In this document: in pieces, positions 57,258-64,000 of the stretch
Layout: every line of letters begins with the position of its first letter
Numbering within the stretch: position 1 is the first letter of the stretch
NCBI RefSeq assembly: GCF_001422445.1
Contig: NZ_LMNA01000005.1
Coordinates: forward strand, 124,001 to 188,000
DNA: 64,000 nt
Reading direction: 5' to 3'
DNA from: Pseudorhodoferax sp. Leaf274
GTDB lineage: Bacteria; Pseudomonadota; Gammaproteobacteria; Burkholderiales; Burkholderiaceae_C
Position numbers and translations under genes: made by a program
The notes under the pieces: generated by a model
Told to the model about the DNA's origin: nothing
Database searches by the model: none
What the model saw: the letters and a program-made list of their open reading frames with translations, nothing else

Positions 57258-57860
57258 TCAGCCTTCGGCCATGCCGCCCAGGCCCTCCAGCACGCCGCGC
57301 ACCTGCGCCAGCACCGCATCGGCCTCGGCGCGGTCGGCCTTGGCCATGCCGCGCGAGATCGCCATCGCGCCGACCAGCGCGGCCACCACGGTGCTGGCCA
57401 GCGCCTGGCGCTCGGCCGGCGAGCCGTCACCGGGCAGCGTCGCCTCGACCCCCGCACGCAGTTCGGCGAACGCATCGGCGTAGCTGCGGCTGACGGCCTC
57501 GCCCTGGCGCGCGGTCTCGCAGGCGGTGGCCACCAGCGGGCAGCCCTTGGCCATGTCGTCGCGCACGCGCAGGCTCAGGTAGCGGTCGAGGTAGCCCGTG
57601 AACGTGCGCTGGCGGCCCGCGCCGGCCAGCCCGGGTGGCGTGGCGCGCCCATGGCCGGCCTGGAAGGCGTGCTGCAAGGCCTGGGCCGCGAGGTCCTGCT
57701 TGTCGACGAAGTGCTTGTACAGCGCGCCGTGCGTGAGACCGGCCTGGCGGCACACGTCGGCCACGCCCACCCCATCGATGCCGTGCTGCTTGAACAGCTG
57801 GCCCGCAGCCTCGAGCAAGGCCAGCTTGTTCTGCTGCGCCTGTTCCTTGGTTACCTTCAT
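57258..57860 (-). CDS. TetR-family transcriptional repressor
   Basis: This is a 200-residue regulator. N-terminal HTH: LLEAAGQLFKQHGIDGVGVA, DVCRQAGLTHGALYKHFVDK and QDLAAQALQHAF. The C-terminal ligand domain has KGCPLVATACETARQGEAVS, typical of the TetR_C_33/YcdC-like group. It is divergent from an MFS transporter with 93 bp between, so it most likely represses that transporter and itself. Confidence 0.92.
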   Translation of the reverse strand: MKVTKEQAQQNKLALLEAAGQLFKQHGIDGVGVADVCRQAGLTHGALYKHFVDKQDLAAQALQHAFQAGHGRATPPGLAGAGRQRTFTGYLDRYLSLRVRDDMAKGCPLVATACETARQGEAVSRSYADAFAELRAGVEATLPGDGSPAERQALASTVVAALVGAMAISRGMAKADRAEADAVLAQVRGVLEGLGGMAEG

Positions 57861-57888
57861 CGCGCCACCTTCGTTGCACTTCCCTGCG

Positions 57889-57918
57889 TTGACAATTTTT
57901 GATTACGGTCATTATCAT
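57889..57918 (+). promoter_or_regulatory. Promoter with embedded operator for the MFS transporter
   Basis: A perfect -35 TTGACA (57889-57894) and the -10 TATCAT (57913-57918, 5 of 6 consensus) are separated by 18 bp. Between and over the -10 lies GATTACGGTCATTATC (57901-57916), containing the imperfect dyad TGATTA-N6-TTATCA, a natural site for the divergent TetR protein. The leader to the ATG at 57954 is about 30 nt with no clear Shine-Dalgarno. Confidence 0.6.
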
Positions 57919-57953
57919 TGAAACCTTCGCCACCTCCAAAACCCACACACACC

Positions 57954-59246
57954 ATGCTGGCCCACCGTCTTGCCGCGCTGTTGCAGCGCCGTGGCATCCA
58001 CTACGCCTGGGCCATCGCGGCCATCACCTTCCTGGCCATGCTCGTGACCTCGGCTGCGCTGGGACTGCCCGGCGCGCTGATGCAGCCGCTGGGCAAGGAA
58101 TTCGGCTGGACGACGACCGAGCTGTCCTCCATCTTCGCCACGCGCTTTGCGCTGTACGGGCTGCTCGGCCCGTTCGCGGCCGTGGTGCTGCTGCGCTATG
58201 GCGTCTCGCGCGTGGTGGCCTTCGCGGCGGCCGTGATCGCCAGCACGCTGGTGCTGGGCCTGTTCATGCACACGCTGGGCGAAGCCTTCGTGCTGTGGGG
58301 CCTGGTGCTGGGCGTGGGCACCGGGCTCACCGCGATGGTGCTGGGCGCCATGGTGTCCAACCGCTGGTTCGTGCAGCGCAAGGGCCTGGTCATGGGCCTT
58401 CTGGCCGGCAGCAGCGCCACCGGGCAACTGCTGTTCCTGCCGCTGGCGGCCTGGCTCATCGAGCAGCACGGCTGGCGCTGGGCACTGCTGCCGGTGGTGG
58501 CGGCCTCGGCGCTGGTGTTCGTGCTGGTGCTGCTGTTCATGCGCGACAGCCCGGCCCAGCTGGGCCTGGCGGCCTACGGCGCCGACCCTGCCGCCGCACC
58601 CGCCCAGCCCGCGCCGCGCGCCGACTGGAAGCTGCCGTTCCAGACCCTGGCCAGCGCGTCGCGCGTGCCGGCCTTCTGGGTGCTGGCCGGCACCTTCTTC
58701 ATCTGCGGCCTCAGCACCAACGGCCTGGTGCAGACCCACTTCATCTCGCTGTGCGGCGACTACGGGCTGGGCGCCGTGCCGGCGGCCTCGGTGCTGGCGA
58801 TGATGGGTGTCTTCGACCTGATCGGCACCACGCTGTCGGGTTACCTGTCGGACCGCTACGACAGCCGCAAGCTCCTCTTCTGGTACTACGGCCTGCGCGG
58901 GCTGTCGCTGTTCTGGCTGCCGTACTCCGAGTTCACCATCGCCGGCCTGTCGCTGTTCGCCGTGTTCTACGGATTGGACTGGATCGCCACCGTGCCGCCC
59001 ACGGTCAAGATCGCCGCGGCCGAGTTCGGGCCCGAGCGCGCCAGCCTGGTGTTCGGCTGGGTCTTTGCGTCGCACCAGCTCGGCGCGGCCGTCGCCGCCT
59101 ATGGCGCGGGCCTGTCGCGTTCGGTGCTGGCGTCGTACACGCCGGCCTTGTTCACGGCCGGCGCGGCCTGCCTCGTGGCCGCTGCGGCCGTGCTGCTGGT
59201 GCGCTCCCGCACGCCGGCGCCCGCGCTGGCGGCCACGCGGCCTTGA
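57954..59246 (+). CDS. MFS transporter (OFA/MCT-like 12-helix)
   Basis: This is an inner-membrane major facilitator of 430 residues, starting MLAHRLAALLQRRGIHYAWA. About 12 hydrophobic segments are present. GLGVGTGLTAMVLGAMVSNR-like residues and WFVQRKGLVMGLLAGSSATG carry the loop typical of monocarboxylate/oxalate-type carriers (RKGLVMG). SGYLSDRYDSRKLLFWYYGL is the central motif. A short Pro/Ala loop separates the halves. A carboxylate or aromatic acid substrate is likely by family. A divergent TetR gene controls it in all likelihood, and a secreted hydrolase gene follows after 4 nt. Confidence 0.9.
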   Translation: MLAHRLAALLQRRGIHYAWAIAAITFLAMLVTSAALGLPGALMQPLGKEFGWTTTELSSIFATRFALYGLLGPFAAVVLLRYGVSRVVAFAAAVIASTLVLGLFMHTLGEAFVLWGLVLGVGTGLTAMVLGAMVSNRWFVQRKGLVMGLLAGSSATGQLLFLPLAAWLIEQHGWRWALLPVVAASALVFVLVLLFMRDSPAQLGLAAYGADPAAAPAQPAPRADWKLPFQTLASASRVPAFWVLAGTFFICGLSTNGLVQTHFISLCGDYGLGAVPAASVLAMMGVFDLIGTTLSGYLSDRYDSRKLLFWYYGLRGLSLFWLPYSEFTIAGLSLFAVFYGLDWIATVPPTVKIAAAEFGPERASLVFGWVFASHQLGAAVAAYGAGLSRSVLASYTPALFTAGAACLVAAAAVLLVRSRTPAPALAATRP

Positions 59247-59250
59247 TGCC

Positions 59251-60426
59251 ATGCAACCAGCGCGTTCAGCCGCGGTGGCGGGTCTGTTCCTGGCACTCGC
59301 GGCGCAGGCGGCGCAGGCCGCACCGGCCGCGCTGCCTGCACCGGCGGATGCGCCGCGCACGCCGGCCAGCGCACCCGCTGCCGATCCCCCCGCGGCCTGC
59401 GACCGCCAGGCCCAGAGCGCCGGCTGCCTGCTGCGCCTGGCGCTGCCGCAGGATGCCGGCCGACTGGCCTACTACGTGTCGCAGCAGCCCGGCGCCGCGC
59501 CCACGCCAGAGAGCGCACTGCTCGTCATGCACGGCTACCCGCGCGATGCGGCGCACAGCTTCAACGCCGGCCTCGCCGCCGTGCAGGGCGCCGGCCTGCA
59601 GGGCCGCGTGCTCGTCGTGGCGCCGCTGTTCCAGGTCGAGGCCGCGCAGGCCCAGCGTTGCCACACACCGGGCGAGGTGACGGCGCAGGCGGGCGATGCG
59701 TTGTGGCGCTGCGGTGCCTGGCTGGCTGGCGAGGCGTCCGCCGGGCCGCATCCGATCACCGCGTTCGCGGCGCTCGATGCGCTGGTGGCTGAACTCGTGC
59801 GCCAGTGGCCCGGCCTGCGCACCGTCACGCTCGCGGGCTTTTCGGCCGGCGCCCAGCTGCTGCAGCACCACGCGGCCTTCGCGGCCGCGCCGCCGGCCGG
59901 CGTGCGGCTGCGCCACGTGGTCGCCGACCCGGGCACCTGGCTGTACTTCGATGCGGTGCGGCCCCTGCCGGTGCGCGATGGCCAGCCCGTCGCCGACCCC
60001 TCGGACTGCGGCCCCGCCCCCGGCTACCCGGGCAGCTGCCAGCTCGTGCTGCAAACGCCCGATGCCGCGGCCTGCCCGCAGTACGACCAGTGGAAGTACG
60101 GCGTGGCCGACCTGCCGGCCCACCTGGGCGACGCGGCGGCCGCACGCGCGCGCTACCGCGCGGCGGACCTGGCCTACCTGGCCGGCGCGCTCGACAGCGG
60201 CCCCGGGCCCGGCAATGCCGACAGGGTGCTCGACCACGGCTGCGCCGCCCAGCTGCAGGGCCCCTACCGGCTGCAGCGCGCCCAGGGCTATGCGGCCTAC
60301 GAGCAGCAGGTGCTGCAGCCGCCGCGGCCGCGCCCGCTGCAGGTGGTGCCAGGATGCCGGCACGACGTGGCCTGCGTGCTGCCGTCGGCGGCTGCGCGCG
60401 ACGTGCTGTTCGGGGAAAGGCGCTGA
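59251..60426 (+). CDS. Secreted alpha/beta hydrolase
   Basis: This is a predicted periplasmic or extracellular esterase-like protein of 391 residues. The start at 59251 (MQPARSAAVAGLFLALAAQA) gives a signal peptide ending near AQA. The alpha/beta-hydrolase features are the oxyanion strand ALLVMHGYPRDAAHSFNAGL, nucleophile elbow TVTLAGFSAGAQLLQHHAAF (G-x-S-x-G with Ser in GFSAG) and a C-terminal His in VPGCRHDVACVLPS. The sequence is rich in Cys pairs (CDRQAQSAGC, CGPAPGYPGSC), fitting disulfides outside the cytoplasm. It lies 4 nt after the MFS gene, probably co-transcribed. The substrate is unknown. Confidence 0.8.
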   Translation: MQPARSAAVAGLFLALAAQAAQAAPAALPAPADAPRTPASAPAADPPAACDRQAQSAGCLLRLALPQDAGRLAYYVSQQPGAAPTPESALLVMHGYPRDAAHSFNAGLAAVQGAGLQGRVLVVAPLFQVEAAQAQRCHTPGEVTAQAGDALWRCGAWLAGEASAGPHPITAFAALDALVAELVRQWPGLRTVTLAGFSAGAQLLQHHAAFAAAPPAGVRLRHVVADPGTWLYFDAVRPLPVRDGQPVADPSDCGPAPGYPGSCQLVLQTPDAAACPQYDQWKYGVADLPAHLGDAAAARARYRAADLAYLAGALDSGPGPGNADRVLDHGCAAQLQGPYRLQRAQGYAAYEQQVLQPPRPRPLQVVPGCRHDVACVLPSAAARDVLFGERR

Positions 60427-60483
60427 GGCGTCGAGCCGCAGAGGCGCGCACCGACCGCGTGGGGGGCGCTTGCCAGGCGCGGA

Positions 60484-60786
60484 TCAGGCGTAGGTGTCGA
60501 GCAGCGCACCGGCCATGCGGTCGGCCGTGCGGAACACCGTGGCGTTGGCCACGAAGGCGTTGCGGGCCGACAGCTGGTCGACCATCTCGGACGCCAGCGA
60601 CACGCCGACCGATTCGGCCCGCCGCGTCGCGGCGTCCACCCCACCGACCTCGCTGCGGGCGCGCTGCACCACCTCCAGCCCCGTGAAGCCATCGGTCTGC
60701 GTGTTGGCAACGTTGTGCGCAGAGGCCTGCAGCCGTTGCTGGGCGGCCTGCATGCCGCTGGAAGCGATGGAGGAGATGGGGGCCAT
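60484..60786 (-). CDS. Miniature flagellar rod/hook-like protein, orphan
   Basis: This is a 100-residue protein made almost only of the two conserved ends of flagellar axial proteins. The N-terminus SGMQAAQQRLQASAHNVANT with QTDGF matches the rod-protein (FlgB/C/F/G) N-terminal motif. The C-terminus VDQLSARNAFVANATVFRTA with DRMAGALLDT matches the FlgG/FlgE-type C-terminal helix. The central domain of about 30 residues replaces the usual 60-200. The start at 60786 (MAPISSIASS) is chosen by homology. No other flagellar gene is visible within the window. It may be a rod-like accessory or a decayed gene; the intact frame favours a real small protein. Confidence 0.75.
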   Translation of the reverse strand: MAPISSIASSGMQAAQQRLQASAHNVANTQTDGFTGLEVVQRARSEVGGVDAATRRAESVGVSLASEMVDQLSARNAFVANATVFRTADRMAGALLDTYA

Positions 60787-60803
60787 GGGCTGGATTGGGC
60801 CAC

Positions 60804-60847
60804 TTATTCGCTCGCCGATCAAGCGAATAATTGACAAGATTGGCGAG
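60804..60847. repeat. Overlapping inverted repeats between chrA and the mini-rod gene
   Basis: TTATTCGCT (60804-60812) and AGCGAATAA (60822-60830) form a perfect 9-bp dyad. CTCGCCGATC (60811-60820) and GATTGGCGAG (60838-60847) form a second, with one mismatch, sharing part of the first. The two structures exclude each other. The 64-bp spacer is AT-rich compared with its surroundings and lies downstream of chrA and upstream of the mini-rod gene. It may be an operator or a switchable hairpin. Confidence 0.45.
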
Positions 60848-60850
60848 TTA

Positions 60851-62059
60851 TCAGGACATCCAGGCCATCGCCTGACCCGCCGCCGCGGCCAGGCCCACGA
60901 CCAGCACGGGCGGGCAGCGGCCCACGACGAGCAGGCCCAAGGCCGCCAGCGCCAGCGCGGCATCGGCGCGGCCCTGGATGCTGCCCGTCCACACCGGGTC
61001 GTACAGCGCCGCCAGCAGCACGCCGACCACGGCCGCATTGACGCCGGCCAGCGCGGCCCGCACGCCGGCCCGCTCGCGCAGCGCCTGCCATAACGGCAGC
61101 GCCGCCAGCAGCACGAGCGCAGCCGGCGCGAAGATCACCGCCAGCAGCAGCAGGCCGCCAGTCCAGCCCTGCCAGGGCCAATGGGCCGCCGCGCCCAGGT
61201 AGGCCGCGAAGGTGAACAGCGGGCCGGGCACGGCCTGCGCGGCGCCGTAGCCGGCCAGGAATTCGGCATTGCCGAGCGCCCCGCCCGGCACCACGCTGGC
61301 CTGCAGCAGCGGCAGCACCACATGGCCGCCGCCGAACACCAGCGCGCCGGCGCGGTAGAAGCCATCGACCAGCGCGGCCGTGGGCGTGCCGCTGGCCAGG
61401 GCCCACATCGGCAGCACGGCCAGTGGCAGCAGGAACAGCACCAGCGCCAGCGCACCGCCCCGGCGCGACAGCGGCCAGCGCTGCGCCAAGGGCGCGGCCG
61501 CGGCGGCCGGCAGCCGCAGCAGCCAGCGCCCTGCGAGCGCGGCGGCCGCGATCACGAGCACCTGCGCCAGCGCCGCAGGCCAGGCCAGCAGCACCAGCGC
61601 GGCCCCGATGGCCAGCGCGGCACGCTGCCGGTCCGGGCACAGCGTGCGCGCCATGCCCCACACGGCCTGCGCCACGATGGCCACGGCCGCCACCTTCAGG
61701 CCGTGCACCCAGCCCGCAGAGGCCAGCGCGGGTTGGCGCACGATGGCCTCGGCCAGCGCCACCAGGGCCAAGGCCGAGGGCAGCGTGAAGCCGGCCCAGG
61801 CCGCCAGCATGCCCCAGCCGCCCGCCCGGCTCAGGCCCAGCGCCATGCCCACCTGGCTGCTGGCAGGCCCCGGCAGGAACTGGCACAGCGCCACGAGGTC
61901 GGCATAGGCCCGGTCGTCGAGCCAGCGGCGCCGCTCCACGAACTCGGTGCGGAAGTAGCCCAGGTGCGCCACCGGCCCGCCGAAGGAGGTGAGCCCCAGC
62001 CCCAGGAACACCAGCAGCACGCGCCAGGGGCTGTCGGATCGGGCGGAGGGGTCGGGCAT
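60851..62059 (-). CDS. chrA: Chromate efflux transporter ChrA (long form)
   Basis: This is an inner-membrane chromate/sulfate-type antiporter of 402 residues with two homologous halves, as in long-chain ChrA. The N-terminal half has LTSFGGPVAHLGYFRTEFVE, RRRWLDDRAYADLVALCQFL and PGPASSQVGMALGLSRAGGW. The C-terminal half has GALVFGGGHVVLPLLQASVV and GYGAAQAVPGPLFTFAAYLG. About 10-12 hydrophobic segments are present. No ChrB or ChrC neighbour is visible. It is on the same strand as a His-rich periplasmic protein and an RND metal pump, 67 nt after the former. Confidence 0.92.
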   Translation of the reverse strand: MPDPSARSDSPWRVLLVFLGLGLTSFGGPVAHLGYFRTEFVERRRWLDDRAYADLVALCQFLPGPASSQVGMALGLSRAGGWGMLAAWAGFTLPSALALVALAEAIVRQPALASAGWVHGLKVAAVAIVAQAVWGMARTLCPDRQRAALAIGAALVLLAWPAALAQVLVIAAAALAGRWLLRLPAAAAAPLAQRWPLSRRGGALALVLFLLPLAVLPMWALASGTPTAALVDGFYRAGALVFGGGHVVLPLLQASVVPGGALGNAEFLAGYGAAQAVPGPLFTFAAYLGAAAHWPWQGWTGGLLLLAVIFAPAALVLLAALPLWQALRERAGVRAALAGVNAAVVGVLLAALYDPVWTGSIQGRADAALALAALGLLVVGRCPPVLVVGLAAAAGQAMAWMS

Positions 62060-62126
62060 GGGCGGGGACCGGCAGGCAAAAAGAACGCATGCTATGCGGG
62101 CCCGCGCCAGGCCCCCCGGTGCCGCG

Positions 62127-62516
62127 CTACTTCAACGCAAAGCGCACATTCGCCGGCTTCCTGCCCGCCAGTTGCACCGTGGCCACCACCTTGGTGCCGG
62201 CCGCCGTCGGGAAGCTGCCCTTGGCCTGCAGCCGGTCGCCGGCCGGCACCAGGTTGGCCTCGGTCCTGGCGCTGCCGGCCAGCAGCGTGAGCCTGCCGGT
62301 GGCGCCCTGCAGGTCGGCCGCCTTGCCATTGTCGCGCACGTACAGCGCGATGGTGTCGGCCTGGGCCACGAGCTCGAAGTCCATGTCGCTGGCCTCCACC
62401 ACCACGCCGCCGTGCAGCGGCTGGTGGTCGTGACCGGCGCCATGGCTGTGGGCTTGCTGGGCATGGGCAGCGCCGGCCAGGGTCAGTGCGGCGAGCAGAG
62501 TCAGGGGCTTGTGCAT
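62127..62516 (-). CDS. Small His-rich periplasmic protein beside the RND metal pump
   Basis: This is a 129-residue exported protein. The signal MHKPLTLLAALTLAGAAHA is followed by a His cluster (QQAHSHGAGHDHQPLHGGVV, six His). A beta-rich domain follows: DFELVAQADTIALYVRDNGK and LTLLAGSARTEANLVPAGDR, ending VQLAGRKPANVRFALK. It lies 38 nt downstream of the CzcA/CusA gene. Binding of Cu, Zn or Co in the periplasm is a reasonable inference. It does not show the Met/His motif of CusF. Confidence 0.8.
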   Translation of the reverse strand: MHKPLTLLAALTLAGAAHAQQAHSHGAGHDHQPLHGGVVVEASDMDFELVAQADTIALYVRDNGKAADLQGATGRLTLLAGSARTEANLVPAGDRLQAKGSFPTAAGTKVVATVQLAGRKPANVRFALK

Positions 62517-62554
62517 GGTGTGTCCTCGTTGCGGTTGGGTTGGGAGAAAAAGCA

Positions 62555-64000
62555 TCACAGCGCCTCGGCCGTGTCGTCGCGTGCGAGCCGCTCGGCATCG
62601 CGCCGGCCGAACAGCCAGAACATCGCCGGTGTCAGGAACGTGTCCAGCAGCGTGGAGCTGACCAGGCCCGAGAAGATCACCACGGCCACCGGGTGCAGGA
62701 TCTCGGTGCCGGGCCGCTCGGCCTCGAACAGCAGCGGCGCCAGCGCGAAGGCCGTCACCAGCGCCGTCATCAGCACCGGGCTCAACCGCTCGATGGAGCC
62801 GCGCAAGACCATGCGGTGGTCGAAGGCCTCGCCCTCGAAGCGCATCAGGTTGATGTAGTGGCTGACCTTCAGGATGCCGTTGCGCACCGAGATGCCGGCC
62901 AGCGTGATGAAGCCCACCAGCGCCGCCACCGACAGCGGCTGCCCCGAGATCCACAGCCCCAGCACCGCCCCCACCAACGCCAGCGGAATGTTGGCCATGA
63001 TGAGCAGCGCCAGCCGCGTGCTCTGGTAGCGGCTGAACAGCACCACGAACATGCCGACCAGCGAGACGATGGACAAGAGGCCCACCAGGCGCGAGGCCTC
63101 CTCCTGCGCCTGGAACTGCCCACCCAGCGTCACGAACAGGCCCTCGGGCAGCGGATGCGCGGCCACGGCCGCGCGGATGTCGGCCACCACCTCGGACAGC
63201 GGCCGGCCCTGGGCGTTGGCCGAGAGCACGATGCGGCGCTTGCCGTCGTCGCGGCTGATCTGGTTGGGGCCGTCGCCGTCCTCGATGCGCGCGAGCAGCG
63301 AGAGCGGCACGCGGCCCGTGGGCGTCTCCACGAGGATCTGCGCCAGGCCCTCGATCGAGCGCGCCTCCTCGGGCAGCCGCACCACCAGCGCGAAGCGCCG
63401 GTTGCCCTCGACGATCTGCGTCACGCGCTCGCCCTCGACCAGGCTTTGCAGCGTGGCCAGTACCTGCGGCGCGGGCACGCCGTAGCGCGCCGCGGCCGCG
63501 TAGTCGATGGACACCTTGATCTGCGGCGCCAGCACCTGCTTTTCCACCTCCAGGTCGGCCAGGCCTGGAATGCCCGCCAGCCGCGCACGCAGCGCCTCGG
63601 CCTGGCCGCGCAGCTGGTCCAGATCCTCGCCGAAGATCTTGACCGCGATCTGCGAGCGCACGCCCGACAGCATGTGGTCGATGCGGTGCGAGATCGGCTG
63701 GCCGATGGCAATCGCCGCCGGCAGGTGCTGCAGCCGCGCGCGGATGTCGGCCTGCACCGCGTCCATGGAACGCGTGATCTCGCCCGCAGGCTTCAGGCCC
63801 ACGTCGATCTCGCTCACGTGCACGCCCTCGGCATGCTCGTCGAGCTCGGCGCGGCCGCTGCGCCGGCCCACGTGCGCCACCTCGGGCACCTGGGCCACGA
63901 GGCGCTCGGCCTGCGCCGCCAGCGCCGAGCTCTCGGCCAGCGTCACGCCCGGATTCAGGCGCAGGCCGATCAGCAGCGTGCCCTCGTTGAAGGGCGGCAG
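62555..64000 (-). CDS. CzcA/CusA heavy-metal RND efflux pump, C-terminal part
   Basis: This is the inner-membrane pump of a CzcCBA/CusCBA-type tripartite metal exporter. The window holds the last 481 residues of a family of about 1040; the frame is open to the window edge and begins LPPFNEGTLLIGLRLNPGVT. Family segments: GQPISHRIDHMLSGVRSQIA, VKIFGEDLDQLRGQAEALRA, IPLALVGAVLGLWISGQPLS and LVGFITLAGISVRNGILKVS. LAPLLFEAERPGTEILHPVA and LLDTFLTPAMFWLFGRRD close the protein. The ISVRNGILKVSHYINLMRFE loop matches the CzcA/CusA/NccA group. The metal cannot be assigned without the TM4 region. The small His-rich gene and chrA follow. Confidence 0.93.
   Translation of the reverse strand: MPPFNEGTLLIGLRLNPGVTLAESSALAAQAERLVAQVPEVAHVGRRSGRAELDEHAEGVHVSEIDVGLKPAGEITRSMDAVQADIRARLQHLPAAIAIGQPISHRIDHMLSGVRSQIAVKIFGEDLDQLRGQAEALRARLAGIPGLADLEVEKQVLAPQIKVSIDYAAAARYGVPAPQVLATLQSLVEGERVTQIVEGNRRFALVVRLPEEARSIEGLAQILVETPTGRVPLSLLARIEDGDGPNQISRDDGKRRIVLSANAQGRPLSEVVADIRAAVAAHPLPEGLFVTLGGQFQAQEEASRLVGLLSIVSLVGMFVVLFSRYQSTRLALLIMANIPLALVGAVLGLWISGQPLSVAALVGFITLAGISVRNGILKVSHYINLMRFEGEAFDHRMVLRGSIERLSPVLMTALVTAFALAPLLFEAERPGTEILHPVAVVIFSGLVSSTLLDTFLTPAMFWLFGRRDAERLARDDTAEAL

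Overview
The window is GC-rich, densely coded chromosomal DNA of a beta-proteobacterium, most likely order Burkholderiales and probably a Comamonadaceae member. This rests on gene content and order seen in the sequence: a complete 14-gene nuo operon with separate nuoC and nuoD, ended by a DUF2818 gene; the secG/tRNA-Leu(GAG)/nuo linkage; several Bug (TctC-like) solute-binding proteins; and a BMP-type nucleoside ABC importer. No taxonomic search could be run. I see no phage, IS element or CRISPR array.

Layout. (1) 1-6240: a drug-export locus. A MarR regulator is followed by an outer-membrane factor, an EmrA-like adaptor and an EmrB-like pump cut by the window edge, all on the minus strand. A divergent MsbA-like ABC exporter faces them across MarR-type palindromes. 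(2) 6367-7674: glutamate dehydrogenase. (3) 7681-23483 (minus): complex I nuoA-N continuing without a break into DUF2818, a NUDIX hydrolase and a DUF1178 gene. (4) 23549-28863 (minus): tRNA-Leu(GAG), secG, tpiA, a quinone oxidoreductase, pnp and rpsO, with several RNA hairpins. (5) 28873-34547: ypfJ-type metalloprotease, a receiver/adenylate cyclase fusion, dcd, an orphan BMP binding protein, a scar of two truncated genes, and an XRE-cupin/GNAT pair. (6) 34555-47222: SWIM-SNF2 helicase, an adenine/adenosine deaminase, a SulP permease, a four-gene BMP nucleoside ABC importer with its own terminator, and a PhoD phosphatase. (7) 47425-57860: an unrecognised gene, then LysR, benzoylformate decarboxylase, Bug protein, hybrid histidine kinase, second Bug protein, hot-dog thioesterase, SDR and TetR. 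This looks like an aromatic 2-oxo-acid or aroyl-CoA utilisation island. (8) 57954-64000: MFS transporter, secreted alpha/beta hydrolase, a miniature flagellar-rod protein, ChrA, a His-rich periplasmic protein and a CzcA/CusA RND pump cut by the window edge.

How the parts work together. Gdh, tpiA and complex I are core carbon and energy metabolism. rpsO-pnp, secG and tRNA-Leu are translation, RNA decay and secretion genes. The BMP importer plus the deaminase fit purine salvage, since an imported purine base or nucleoside could be deaminated directly. The 48-57 kb island joins a decarboxylase, a thioesterase and an SDR to periplasmic binding proteins and three kinds of regulator. The right end is metal and chromate efflux.

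Most start codons were chosen from domain alignment, Shine-Dalgarno sequences and stop/start overlaps, because many frames stay open far upstream in this GC-rich DNA.
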